DNA of 64,000 nt, taken from Nocardioides eburneiflavus. GTDB lineage: Bacteria; Actinomycetota; Actinomycetes; Propionibacteriales; Nocardioidaceae. A program made the position numbers and the translations under genes. The notes under the pieces are model-generated. The model saw only the letters and a list, made by a program, of their open reading frames with translations, had not been told where the DNA came from and ran no database searches. Shown one piece after another: positions 1 to 7,745 of the stretch. The stretch spans positions 1,860,001-1,924,000 of the forward strand of contig NZ_SRRO01000001.1 of the NCBI RefSeq assembly GCF_004785795.1, read 5' to 3'. The stretch's first letter is position 1, and every line of letters starts with the position of its first letter.

Positions 1-1
1 G

Positions 2-934
2 GGCTTCGCCTTCGCCTCCGGCCTGGCCGCCGAGGACACGATCATCCGGGCCCTGACCCGACCCGGCGACCACGTCGTCATCCCCGACGACGCCTACGGC
101 GGCACCTTCCGCCTCTTCGACAAGGTCGAGAAGGTCTGGGGCCTCGACCACAGTCCCGCACCCGTCGCGGACACCGACGCCGTGGCGGCGGCGATCGAGC
201 AGGGGCGTACGAAGCTGGTGTGGGTCGAGACGCCCACCAACCCCCTCCTCACCATCGGCGACATCGAGGCCCTCGCGACCGTGGCGCACGACGTCGGCGC
301 GCTGCTCGTGGTCGACAACACCTTCGCCTCGCCCTACCTCCAGCAGCCGCTCACCCTCGGCGCGGACGTGGTGGTCCACTCGACGACCAAGTACGTCGGC
401 GGGCACAGCGACGTCGTCGGGGGAGCGGTCGTCGTCCGCGACCTCGACCTCGCCGAGAAGATCGGCTTCCACCAGAACGCCATGGGAGCCGTCGCAGGCC
501 CCTTCGACGCGTTCCTCACCCACCGCGGCCTCAAGACGCTGGGCGTACGCATGGACCGCCACTGCGACAACGCCGAGCGCCTCGTGGCGTTCCTCGACGG
601 CGACCCGCGGGTCGCGGAGGTCATCTATCCCGGCCTCGCCGCCCACCCCGGCCACGAGGTCGCCGCCCGGCAGATGAAGCGCTTCGGCGGGATGATCTCC
701 TTCCGCGTCGCCGGCGGTGAGCAGCAGGCCCTGGCGGTGTGCGAGCGGGCCGAGGTCTTCACGCTCGGCGAGTCGCTCGGCGGCGTCGAGTCGCTGATCG
801 AGCACCCCGGCCGGATGACCCACGCCAGCGTGGCCGGCACCGACCTCGAGGTCCCTGCCGACTTGATCCGCCTGAGCGTCGGCATCGAGAGCGTCGCCGA
901 CCTCGTCGCCGACCTCGACCGGGCGCTGGGCTGA
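2..934 (+). CDS. metB: Cystathionine gamma-synthase (5' truncated)
   Basis: This is the C-terminal 310 residues of a cytoplasmic PLP-dependent Cys/Met-metabolism enzyme. It joins an activated homoserine to cysteine to give cystathionine (transsulfuration). The reading frame is open from base 2, so the start lies outside the window. The PLP-lysine motif STTKYVGGHSD, the upstream VETPTNP and VDNTFASPYLQ motifs, and the C-terminal SLGGVESLIEHP motif are typical of the family. MetB, cystathionine gamma-lyase and O-acetylhomoserine sulfhydrylase are hard to separate by sequence alone. The greA, DUF4307 and mca genes downstream match the neighbourhood of mycobacterial metB (Rv1079) and favour MetB. 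The next gene begins 3 bases after the stop. Confidence 0.88.
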   Translation, partial: GFAFASGLAAEDTIIRALTRPGDHVVIPDDAYGGTFRLFDKVEKVWGLDHSPAPVADTDAVAAAIEQGRTKLVWVETPTNPLLTIGDIEALATVAHDVGALLVVDNTFASPYLQQPLTLGADVVVHSTTKYVGGHSDVVGGAVVVRDLDLAEKIGFHQNAMGAVAGPFDAFLTHRGLKTLGVRMDRHCDNAERLVAFLDGDPRVAEVIYPGLAAHPGHEVAARQMKRFGGMISFRVAGGEQQALAVCERAEVFTLGESLGGVESLIEHPGRMTHASVAGTDLEVPADLIRLSVGIESVADLVADLDRALG

Positions 935-937
935 GGC

Positions 938-1261
938 GTGGACGCACCCGAGGTGCCGGACGTCCGGTTCTCGCTGGCCAACGAGCGCACCTTCCTGGCC
1001 TACGAGCGCACGGCGATCGGCCTGGTCGCCGCCGCGCTGGCGGTCTTCCACCTCCTCGACCCGTCGTGGACGCAGAAGGCTCTCGGCCTGCTCCTCCTCG
1101 CCTCCGCGGTGATCGCCGCCGGTGGTGGCTGGCTGCGCTTCCGCCAGGCCGACCGGGCGATCCGGGAGGGTCGTGACCTGCCGGCCGGCACCACCGTCCA
1201 CCTGATGGCGGCCGCGGTGCTGGTCGTGATCCTCGCCGCCGGCATCTCGGTGGTGGTGTGA
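938..1261 (+). CDS. DUF202 (YidH-type) small membrane protein
   Basis: A 107-residue inner-membrane protein of the DUF202 family. The N-terminal signature LANERTFLAYERTAIGL is diagnostic. About three hydrophobic segments follow, near residues 25-43, 47-66 and 85-105. The function of DUF202 proteins is unknown. The GTG start lies 3 bases after metB, and the stop overlaps the next gene's GTG in a GTGA, so it is probably co-transcribed and translationally coupled. Nothing in the sequence links it to methionine metabolism, so its place in the operon may be incidental. Confidence 0.8.
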   Translation: MDAPEVPDVRFSLANERTFLAYERTAIGLVAAALAVFHLLDPSWTQKALGLLLLASAVIAAGGGWLRFRQADRAIREGRDLPAGTTVHLMAAAVLVVILAAGISVVV

Positions 1262-2691
1262 GCACCGACTGCACCGACTGCGCCGTCTGCGTCGACTTCG
1301 GGTCGACCTTCACCAAGGCGGCGCTCGTCGACCTCGCCACCGGCACCCTCCTCGCGACGGCCGCCCACCCGACCACCCTCCCGGACGGGGACGGGCATGG
1401 GGACGTCCTCGACGGGTACGACGCGTGCGTGGCCGCCCTCGTCGAGCAGGACCCCCGCGCAGCCGGTGCCGAGGTGCTCGCCTGCTCCAGCGCCGGTGGC
1501 GGCCTGCGGATCGCCGTCGTCGGCAACGAGGAGCTGGTCACGGCGGAGGCCGGTCGCCGGGTCGCGCTGTCCAGCGGCGGCAAGGTCGTGCTGGTGCTGC
1601 ACGGCGGCCTCGACGCGGACAAGCTCACCGCGCTGCAGCAGGCCGAGCCCGACGTGGTGCTCCTCGTCGGCGGCACCGACGGTGGCAACGCCGAGGTCCT
1701 CGAGGGCGACGCCGACTTCCTGTCGCGCGTGCCGTGGCCCGGCCCCGTCGTCGTGGCGGGCAACGTGGAGTCCCGGGCCCTGGTCGCCGACCTGCTCAAG
1801 GCGGCCGGCACCCCCCACGTCCTCGCCGACAACGTCGTCCCGCGCATCGGCGTCCTGGCCCCCGACAGCGCCCGGCGCGCGATCCGCGAGATCTTCCTCA
1901 GCCACGTCATCGGCGGCAAGCACCTCAGCAGCCGTACGGACGCCCGCGGGCGTACCTTCACCGAGATGGTGCGCGGCGCCACCCCCGACGTGGTGCTGAC
2001 CGGTGTCGAGCTGCTCGCCCGCGGCCTCGACGACGCGCACCGCGGCGCCGGCGACGTGGTCGTCGTCGACGTCGGCGGCGCCACCACCGACGTGCACAGC
2101 GTCGTCGAGCTCGACCCGGAGGACAGCGGGCTGGCCCGCGAGGTCGTCGCGACCACCCCCGTCACCCGCACCGTCGAGGGCGACCTCGGCATGCGCTGGT
2201 CGGCGATCTCGACGATCGAGGCGGCCGGGCGCCACGACCTGCACGACGCGGCCGTACGCCGCCGCAGCACCCCCGACCTCCTGCCCGACGACAGCACCGA
2301 CCCCGACGCCGAGCGCGAGGCCGACCTCGCCATCGCGGCGGCCGCCGTACGCCTCGCCCTCGAGCGCCACGCGGGCCGGTCGAAGGTCGTGGTGAGCCCC
2401 GACGGGCGGGTCGTCGAGCGAAGCGGCAAGGACCTCCGCGAGGTCGACCTGCTGGTCGGCTCGGGTGGCGTGCTGCGCCACGGCGGTCCCGAGGCCGTAC
2501 GCCGGGTGCTGGCGCCAGCAACCGGGGACGCCTTCGAGGGCGGGTGGCAGCTGCCGCGCGACCCCGTCGTCGTCGTCGACCACGACTACGTGCTGGCCGC
2601 GGCCGGTCTCCTCGCCGAGGACCACCCGGTCGCGGCGCACCGGCTCGTGCGCCGGCTCGGCCCGGCGGGCATCGGTAGCGTGGCCACGTGA
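1258..2691 (+). CDS. MutL/GlmL-family ASKHA ATPase
   Basis: A 477-residue cytoplasmic protein of the MutL/GlmL family (actin/Hsp70-fold ATPases encoded beside glutamate mutase in clostridia; not the mismatch-repair MutL). The phosphate-1 motif is visible at the N-terminus (CVDFGSTFTKAALVD), the second glycine-rich motif in the centre (VVVDVGGATTDVHSV), and the adenosine motif near the end (LLVGSGGVLRHGG). GlmL proteins are thought to maintain B12-dependent aminomutases, but no mutase gene lies in this window. The GTG start overlaps the DUF202 stop as GTGA, and the stop overlaps the next start the same way. The family call is firm; the partner is unknown. Confidence 0.78.
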   Translation: MSTDCTDCAVCVDFGSTFTKAALVDLATGTLLATAAHPTTLPDGDGHGDVLDGYDACVAALVEQDPRAAGAEVLACSSAGGGLRIAVVGNEELVTAEAGRRVALSSGGKVVLVLHGGLDADKLTALQQAEPDVVLLVGGTDGGNAEVLEGDADFLSRVPWPGPVVVAGNVESRALVADLLKAAGTPHVLADNVVPRIGVLAPDSARRAIREIFLSHVIGGKHLSSRTDARGRTFTEMVRGATPDVVLTGVELLARGLDDAHRGAGDVVVVDVGGATTDVHSVVELDPEDSGLAREVVATTPVTRTVEGDLGMRWSAISTIEAAGRHDLHDAAVRRRSTPDLLPDDSTDPDAEREADLAIAAAAVRLALERHAGRSKVVVSPDGRVVERSGKDLREVDLLVGSGGVLRHGGPEAVRRVLAPATGDAFEGGWQLPRDPVVVVDHDYVLAAAGLLAEDHPVAAHRLVRRLGPAGIGSVAT

Positions 2692-4097
2692 GCGACCAGC
2701 ACCCGCGCGGGCACGTCGGGTCCGACCGCGTCACCTCCGAGGAGGAGACGCGGCGCCGGCGCCTCTTCCAGGCCCTCGGCCGCGGCGAGGACGACGACCG
2801 GCTGACCGAGCGGTTCGTCGCACAGTGGGCGCAGATGCGCGCCGAGCGCCGCGCAGAGCCGGTCGTCACGACCGGGCCGTCCAACTTCAGCCGGGCGCAG
2901 GTCCCGTGGGGTCTCGACCTCGCGGCGGCGTGGTCGTGGCGGCTGATCGTGATCGCCGCGGCCGGCCTCGGCGTGCTGTGGCTGATGCGCTTCTTCGCCG
3001 TGATCACCCTGCCGATCGCCATCTCGCTCCTGATCGCCGCGCTCGCGAGCCCCATGGTCCACGCGCTGCGCCGCATCGGCCTGCCCCGCGGACCCTCCAC
3101 CGGCGTGGTCATGGTCCTCGGGATCGGCACCGTCGCGCTGCTGCTCACCTTCGTCGGCCAGCAGGTGGCGCAGGGGGCCAGTGACCTCGCCGACTCCGTG
3201 GTGACCGGCCTCGGGCAGATCCGCGACTGGCTGCGGACCGGGCCGCTCAACGTCTCCGACTCCCAGCTCGACGCCTACATCAAGCAGGTGCAGTCCGCCG
3301 TCTCCGACAGCACCGGCACCGACGGGATGGTCACCCGGCTGACCGAGGTCGGGACGGCGGTCGGCCACGTGGTCGCGGGCTTCTTCATCGTGCTGTTCTC
3401 GACCTACTTCTTCCTCGCCGACGGCGAGCGCATCTGGGCGTGGCTGGTCCGGATCGCCCCCCGGGCCGCGCGCGAGCGGGCCGACGCCTCCGGCCGGGTG
3501 GCGTGGGTGTCGCTCACGCAGTTCGTACGCGCCACCGTCCTCGTCGCCCTCGCCGACGCCATCGGCATCATGGCCGTCGCCTGGTTCCTCGACGTCCCGT
3601 TCGTCGTCGCGATCGGCGTGCTCGTCTTCCTCGGCGCCTTCGTGCCGATGATCGGTGCGACCGTCGCGGGGTCGGTCGCGATCCTCGTCGCGCTCGTCGA
3701 CCAGGGGCCGTGGACCGCGCTGCTGATGTTCGGCGGCGTCATCCTCGTGCAGCAGATCGAGGGCCACATCCTCCAGCCGTTCCTCATGGGCCGCTTCGTC
3801 TCGCTCCACCCGCTCGGCGTGATCGTCGCGATCGGCTGCGGCGTCCTCGTCGCCGGCATCGCCGGCGCGCTCATCGCCGTGCCCCTCGCCGCCGCGGGCA
3901 ACGCCGTGGCCCAGCACCTCGCGTCCTACACCTCCATCGGCGAGGAGGACCACGACGACGCCCTCGACCACGACATCGGACCGCCACCGACCGAGGCCGA
4001 CGAGCTCCCCGAGGACGACAGCCCGCTGGCCGGGCCGGGAGCGCCCGACGACGAGGACGACGAGCACGACGCGCACGACGAGAAGGAACGCTCATGA
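2688..4097 (+). CDS. AI-2E family transporter (PF01594 type)
   Basis: A 469-residue polytopic membrane protein of the AI-2E/PerM family. Hydrophobic segments include residues about 85-130, 138-160 and a cluster between about 220 and 405. The family feature GAFVPMIGATVAG and the following VQQIEGHILQPFLMG segment are clear. Members are called autoinducer-2 exporters, but many export other substrates or act in Na+/H+ exchange, so the substrate is not assigned. The N-terminal 80 residues are charged and cytoplasmic, and the C-terminal 60 residues form an acidic Asp/Glu/His-rich tail. The GTG start overlaps the upstream stop, and the stop overlaps the ilvA ATG. Confidence 0.85.
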   Translation: MSDQHPRGHVGSDRVTSEEETRRRRLFQALGRGEDDDRLTERFVAQWAQMRAERRAEPVVTTGPSNFSRAQVPWGLDLAAAWSWRLIVIAAAGLGVLWLMRFFAVITLPIAISLLIAALASPMVHALRRIGLPRGPSTGVVMVLGIGTVALLLTFVGQQVAQGASDLADSVVTGLGQIRDWLRTGPLNVSDSQLDAYIKQVQSAVSDSTGTDGMVTRLTEVGTAVGHVVAGFFIVLFSTYFFLADGERIWAWLVRIAPRAARERADASGRVAWVSLTQFVRATVLVALADAIGIMAVAWFLDVPFVVAIGVLVFLGAFVPMIGATVAGSVAILVALVDQGPWTALLMFGGVILVQQIEGHILQPFLMGRFVSLHPLGVIVAIGCGVLVAGIAGALIAVPLAAAGNAVAQHLASYTSIGEEDHDDALDHDIGPPPTEADELPEDDSPLAGPGAPDDEDDEHDAHDEKERS

Positions 4098-5302
4098 CCG
4101 AGGAATGCAGCCTGGCCGACGTCGTCGCCGCGCGCGAGATGCTCGAGGGCGTCACCGTGACCACGCCCATGGAGGAGTCGCGCTGGCTCTCCGCGCTGGT
4201 GGGCGGCCCGGTGTCGCTGAAGTGCGAGAACCTCCAGCGCACCGGCTCGTTCAAGTCCCGCGGCGCCTACGTCCGCATCGCCCGGCTCTCCGCGGAGGAG
4301 CGGGCCAAGGGCGTCGTCGCGGCGTCCGCCGGCAACCACGCGCAGGGCGTGGCCCTCGCCGCCTCGACCCTCGGCATCACCTCCACGGTCTTCATGCCCG
4401 AGGGAGCTCCGATCCCCAAGGAGAAGGCCACCCGCGGCTACGGCGCCGACGTCGTGTTCCACGGCCGCTACCTCGAGGACTCGCTCGCCCGGGCACGCGA
4501 GTTCGCCGAGGAGACCGGCGCCGTCCTCATCCACCCCTTCGACCACGTCGACATCGTCGCCGGCCAGGGGACGCTGGGCCTCGAGGTCCTCGAGCAGGCG
4601 CCCGACGTCCGTACGGTGCTCGTGCCGACCGGCGGTGGTGGGCTGCTGGCCGGGGTGGCGATCGCGATCAAGGCGCTTCGTCCCGACGTACGCGTGGTGG
4701 GCGTGCAGGCCGAGGGCGCGGCGGCGTACCCCGGGTCGCTCGCCGCGGGCCACCCCGTGCCGCTGGAGTCGATGAGCACGATGGCCGACGGCATCGCCGT
4801 CGGGCGCCCGGGCGACATCACCTTCGCCGCGGTGCGCGACCACGTGGACGAGATCCTCACCGTCTCGGAGGAGTCGCTCTCGCAGGCGCTGCTGGCGCTG
4901 ATCGAGCGGGCCAAGCAGGTCGTGGAGCCCGCCGGAGCCGCTGCGGTGGCCGCGCTGCTCGACAACCCGACGGGCTTCGAGACGCCGGTCGTCGCGGTGC
5001 TGTCCGGCGGCAACATCGACCCGCTCCTGCTGAGCAAGGTCATCCGGCACGGCCTCGCCGCCGCCGGGCGCTACCTCTACCTGCGCGTGTGCATCCCCGA
5101 CCTCCCCGGCGGGCTCGCGTCCCTGCTGTCCGAGGTCGGGGCCGAGGGCGCCAACGTCCTCGAGGTCGCCCACGAGCGGATCTCGCCGTCGCTGACCCTC
5201 AACGAGGTCGAGGTGCGCATCCAGCTCGAGACCCGGGGCGACGCGCACGCCGAGCACCTGATGGCGCGGCTGCGCGAGCGGGGCTACCGGGTCAACGACT
5301 GA
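4094..5302 (+). CDS. ilvA: Threonine ammonia-lyase (threonine dehydratase)
   Basis: A 402-residue PLP enzyme that deaminates L-threonine to 2-oxobutanoate, the first step toward isoleucine. The PLP lysine is K54 in GSFKSRGA, the ASAGNHAQGVA loop is at about residue 77, and the phosphate-binding GGGGL is near residue 181. A single C-terminal ACT domain (about 325-402) makes it the shorter one-ACT class, common in actinobacteria and in catabolic-type enzymes. The ATG is chosen because it overlaps the transporter stop (ATGA) and matches the family N-terminus; the frame stays open far upstream only as a shadow. It is the last gene of the metB-side run and is followed by a strong palindrome. Confidence 0.9.
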   Translation: MTEECSLADVVAAREMLEGVTVTTPMEESRWLSALVGGPVSLKCENLQRTGSFKSRGAYVRIARLSAEERAKGVVAASAGNHAQGVALAASTLGITSTVFMPEGAPIPKEKATRGYGADVVFHGRYLEDSLARAREFAEETGAVLIHPFDHVDIVAGQGTLGLEVLEQAPDVRTVLVPTGGGGLLAGVAIAIKALRPDVRVVGVQAEGAAAYPGSLAAGHPVPLESMSTMADGIAVGRPGDITFAAVRDHVDEILTVSEESLSQALLALIERAKQVVEPAGAAAVAALLDNPTGFETPVVAVLSGGNIDPLLLSKVIRHGLAAAGRYLYLRVCIPDLPGGLASLLSEVGAEGANVLEVAHERISPSLTLNEVEVRIQLETRGDAHAEHLMARLRERGYRVND

Positions 5303-5357
5303 CGTACGCCCGGCCGCGGTGGGTCGTGTTGCGATCCCCGCCGACCGGAAATGCGCC

Positions 5358-5413
5358 GGAGCGGTGCCCCAGCCACATCCGGAGGCTCCGGGATGTGGCT
5401 GGCACACCGCTCC
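5358..5413. repeat. Palindromic repeat, copy A, between convergent genes
   Basis: An inverted repeat with 23-bp arms (5358-5380 and 5391-5413) that pair at 21 of 23 positions, with a 10-base loop. The arm core is AGCCACATCC / GGATGTGGCT, and the outer part is GGAGCGGTG / CACCGCTCC. It sits between the convergent 3' ends of ilvA and greA, so it may act as a bidirectional terminator. Two related elements lie at 19148-19303, so it belongs to a dispersed REP-like family and is not a one-off hairpin. Confidence 0.75.
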
Positions 5414-5433
5414 ACGAGAGGCGGCGGGAGCGC

Positions 5434-5921
5434 TCAGGCCTTGTAGGGCTCCGCGTCGACGATCGTGACGCTCAGCTCCTTGCCGTTGGGCGCGGTGTAG
5501 GTCACCTTGTCGCCCTTGGACTTGCCGTTGATCGCGGCGCCCATCGCCGACTCGGGCGAGTAGACGTCGAGGGTGTCCCCGGCGGAGAGGTTCTCGCGGG
5601 CGCCGAGGAGGAACTTCTCCTCGTCGCCACCGAAGTCGACCGTCACGACCATGCCGGGCTCGACGACGCCGTCGTCGGGGGCGTCTCGCCGACCTCGGCG
5701 CGTCGCAGCATGTCCTCGAGCTGCCGGATCCGGGCCTCCTGCTTGCCCTGGTCGTCCTTGGCCGCGTGGTAGCCGCTGTTCTCCTTGAGGTCGCCCTCGT
5801 CGCGCGCGGCGGCGATCTTCTCGATGATCTCCTGGCGCTTGGGGCCCTTGAGGTCGTCGAGCTCGGCCCGCAGCTTGTCGTAGGCCTCCTGGGTCAGCCA
5901 GATGGTGCCCTGGTCGGTCAT
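5434..5921 (-). CDS. greA: Transcription elongation factor GreA (apparent frameshift)
   Basis: GreA enters the RNA polymerase secondary channel and stimulates cleavage of backtracked transcripts. Codons from the ATG at 5919-5921 give a typical N-terminal coiled coil with the acidic tip (ARDEGDLKENSGYHAA) through GETP at about residue 81. The C-terminal FKBP-like domain (from VVTVDFGGDEEKF to IVDAEPYKA) continues in another frame. The break is at a run of five G at 5677-5681 (five C on the coding strand). One more base would restore GETPPDDGVVEPGM and a normal 162-residue protein. As written, translation stops at 5643. A sequencing or assembly error is likelier than true loss of greA. The DUF4307 and mca neighbours match mycobacterial greA. 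Confidence 0.85.
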
Positions 5922-6098
5922 GTCACTACTCCGCTCACGTGGTACTGGGATGCGGGTGTGCCTCAGCGCACCCGCATCGGGTCGATTGGTCGTCTTCCGT
6001 CCGATCGGAGTCGGCGCGGCGACGGACGTCGGCCAGCGCACCCGGACGGGCAGAACGATCAGGTTAGCAAGCCCCGGCCAAAAGCGCAGGTGTGCGGC

Positions 6099-6515
6099 TC
6101 AGCGCGGACGGGGCTGGCCGACGGCGGTGCAGCCGAGCTTCTCGACGGTGGTCGCGCGTCGCTCGGTGCGGACGACCACCTCGTTGGTGCCGGCGACCGG
6201 GGTGAACGCGAGCTCGCCGACGGCCGTCTTGTCCTCCGCCAGCGCCCGTACGCGGCAGCTGGCGTCCTGCACCCCGTCGTCGAGGCGTACGTCGACGCGG
6301 GCGCGGATCTCGTGGTCGCTGGTCACCTCGTAGGTGATGACCTCCGACGACACCTCCGGGGTGCTGTGGAACGACGCGGTCCACGCCAGCCAGCCGATTC
6401 CGACGACGGCGAGGACGGTGGCGACGCCGATGATCACCGGGCGCTGCCAGCGCGCCGGTGCGCCGTAGCGGTCGACGAGGCCTTGTCCTGAGCCTGTCGA
6501 AGGGTCGGTGGTCAC
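6099..6515 (-). CDS. DUF4307 single-pass membrane protein
   Basis: A 138-residue protein with a short cytoplasmic N-terminus, one transmembrane helix (about residues 25-45, rich in VIIGVATVLAVVGIG) and an extracytoplasmic beta-rich domain of about 90 residues. It fits the DUF4307 family, whose mycobacterial member (Rv1081c) also lies between greA and mca; the function is unknown. The GTG at 6513-6515 is the best start because the gene is divergent from mca, leaving 37 bases between them. The N-terminal stretch PSTGSGQG is encoded by a dispersed repeat element at 6481-6503 and looks like an insertion into the cytoplasmic tail. Confidence 0.75.
   Translation of the reverse strand: MTTDPSTGSGQGLVDRYGAPARWQRPVIIGVATVLAVVGIGWLAWTASFHSTPEVSSEVITYEVTSDHEIRARVDVRLDDGVQDASCRVRALAEDKTAVGELAFTPVAGTNEVVVRTERRATTVEKLGCTAVGQPRPR
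6481..6503. repeat. Dispersed short repeat inside the DUF4307 gene
   Basis: The 23 bases at 6481-6503 begin CCTTGTCC and end TCGAAGG, with weak dyad symmetry. The central TTCGACAGGCTCAGGAC (minus strand) is, to my knowledge, a very common short interspersed repeat core in high-GC bacterial genomes, usually intergenic. Here it is read in frame as part of the DUF4307 N-terminus. Only one copy is in this window, so the repeat call rests on recognition and not on copies seen here. Confidence 0.45.
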
Positions 6516-6552
6516 CCGGCAAGCGTAAGCGGGGCCTCCTAGACTCAGGCCC

Positions 6553-7464
6553 ATGCCCCAGCCCTCCGCAGACCGGCGCAGCGACAAGCCCCGCGCCGGG
6601 CTCCGCCTGATGCACGTGCACGCCCATCCCGACGACGAGTCGAGCAAGGGGGCGGCGTCCACCGCGAAGTACGTCGCGGAGGGCGTTGACGTGCACGTCG
6701 TCACCTGCACCGGCGGCGAGCGCGGCTCGGTCCTCAACGCCAAGATGGACCGCCCCGAGGTCTGGGAGAACATCTCCGAGATCCGCCGCGAGGAGATGCA
6801 CCGCGCCCGCGACATCCTCGGCATCCGGCAGGACTGGCTCGGGTTCGTCGACTCCGGCTGGCCCGAGGGCGACCCCAAGCCCCCGCTGCCGGAGGGCTGC
6901 TTCGCCCTCGTCCCGCTGGAGGAGGCGACCGAGCGCCTCGTCCGGCTGATCCGCGACTTCCGCCCGCACGTGATGACGACCTACGACGAGCGCGGGGGCT
7001 ACCCCCACCCCGACCACATCCGCTGCCACGAGGTCTCCGTCGCCGCGTACGCCGCCGCGGGCGACCCGGAGCGCTTCCCCGACGCGGGGGAGCCCTGGCA
7101 GCCGATGAAGCTCTACTACCACCACGGCTGGAGCTGGGCGAAGACCAACGCCCTCCACGAGGCGATGCTGGCCCACGACCTGGAGTCGCCCTACGAGGAG
7201 CGGCTGAAGACCTGGGAGCGCGAGCCCGAGTGGGACGAGCGCATCACGACCAGGGTGCCGTGCGGCGACTTCTTCGGGGTCCGCGACCAGGCCCTGCTGG
7301 CGCACGCCACGCAGATCGACCCGGACGGCATGTGGTTCGCCATCCCGCGCGAGATCCAGCAGAAGGTCTGGCCCACCGAGGACTACGAGCTGGTCGAGTC
7401 GACGGTCGGGCGCGAGCTGCCCGAGGACGACCTGTTCACCGGGATCCCGACGCCCGCTCCCTGA
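6553..7464 (+). CDS. mca: Mycothiol S-conjugate amidase
   Basis: A 303-residue zinc hydrolase of the LmbE/MshB family. Mca cleaves mycothiol S-conjugates of electrophiles to a mercapturic acid and GlcN-inositol, a detoxification step found in mycothiol-making actinobacteria. The zinc motif AHPDDE (H25, D27-D28) and the second metal site HPDHIRCH near residue 152 are present. The YHHGWSW segment and total length fit Mca better than the deacetylase MshB. The ATG start is preceded by a weak purine stretch. It is divergent from the DUF4307 gene and followed by a small membrane gene, the same order as Rv1081c-Rv1082-Rv1083. Confidence 0.93.
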   Translation: MPQPSADRRSDKPRAGLRLMHVHAHPDDESSKGAASTAKYVAEGVDVHVVTCTGGERGSVLNAKMDRPEVWENISEIRREEMHRARDILGIRQDWLGFVDSGWPEGDPKPPLPEGCFALVPLEEATERLVRLIRDFRPHVMTTYDERGGYPHPDHIRCHEVSVAAYAAAGDPERFPDAGEPWQPMKLYYHHGWSWAKTNALHEAMLAHDLESPYEERLKTWEREPEWDERITTRVPCGDFFGVRDQALLAHATQIDPDGMWFAIPREIQQKVWPTEDYELVESTVGRELPEDDLFTGIPTPAP

Positions 7465-7487
7465 CGGGGGAGTGGGAGGATGGGGGC

Positions 7488-7745
7488 ATGCTCGACCTGC
7501 TGATCGTCCTGGTCCAAGACCCGACGCCCGAGCCCACCGAGGTGAAGGCCGGTCCGCTGGGCTTCGCGGTCTGGATCTTCATGATCCTCGCGGTGGTCGT
7601 GATCGCGTTCAGCCTGGTCAAGCAGCTGCGCAAGGCCCAGGCGGCCAAGGACGCCGGCGTCTACGGCGACGAGCCCGTCCAGCGCACCGAGGACTCGGAC
7701 GCCTCGGACTCATCGGGCCCGTCCGCCACGACCGACGAGCGCTGA
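7488..7745 (+). CDS. Small single-pass membrane protein (Rv1083-like)
   Basis: An 85-residue protein with one hydrophobic helix at about residues 24-46 (FAVWIFMILAVVVIAF), followed by a basic stretch and a Ser/Asp-rich tail. The ATG is chosen for the GGGAGGA ribosome-binding site 8-14 bases upstream. It lies 23 bases after mca, as the small gene Rv1083 does in mycobacteria, and is probably co-transcribed. No function is known. Its last 36 bases overlap the 3' end of the convergent MMPL gene. Confidence 0.72.
   Translation: MLDLLIVLVQDPTPEPTEVKAGPLGFAVWIFMILAVVVIAFSLVKQLRKAQAAKDAGVYGDEPVQRTEDSDASDSSGPSATTDER

Noticed and set aside
3440..4093. An N-terminal extension of ilvA within the AI-2E gene
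   Set aside because: The extension is Arg/Pro-rich shadow sequence; the family N-terminus begins at the ATG at 4094.
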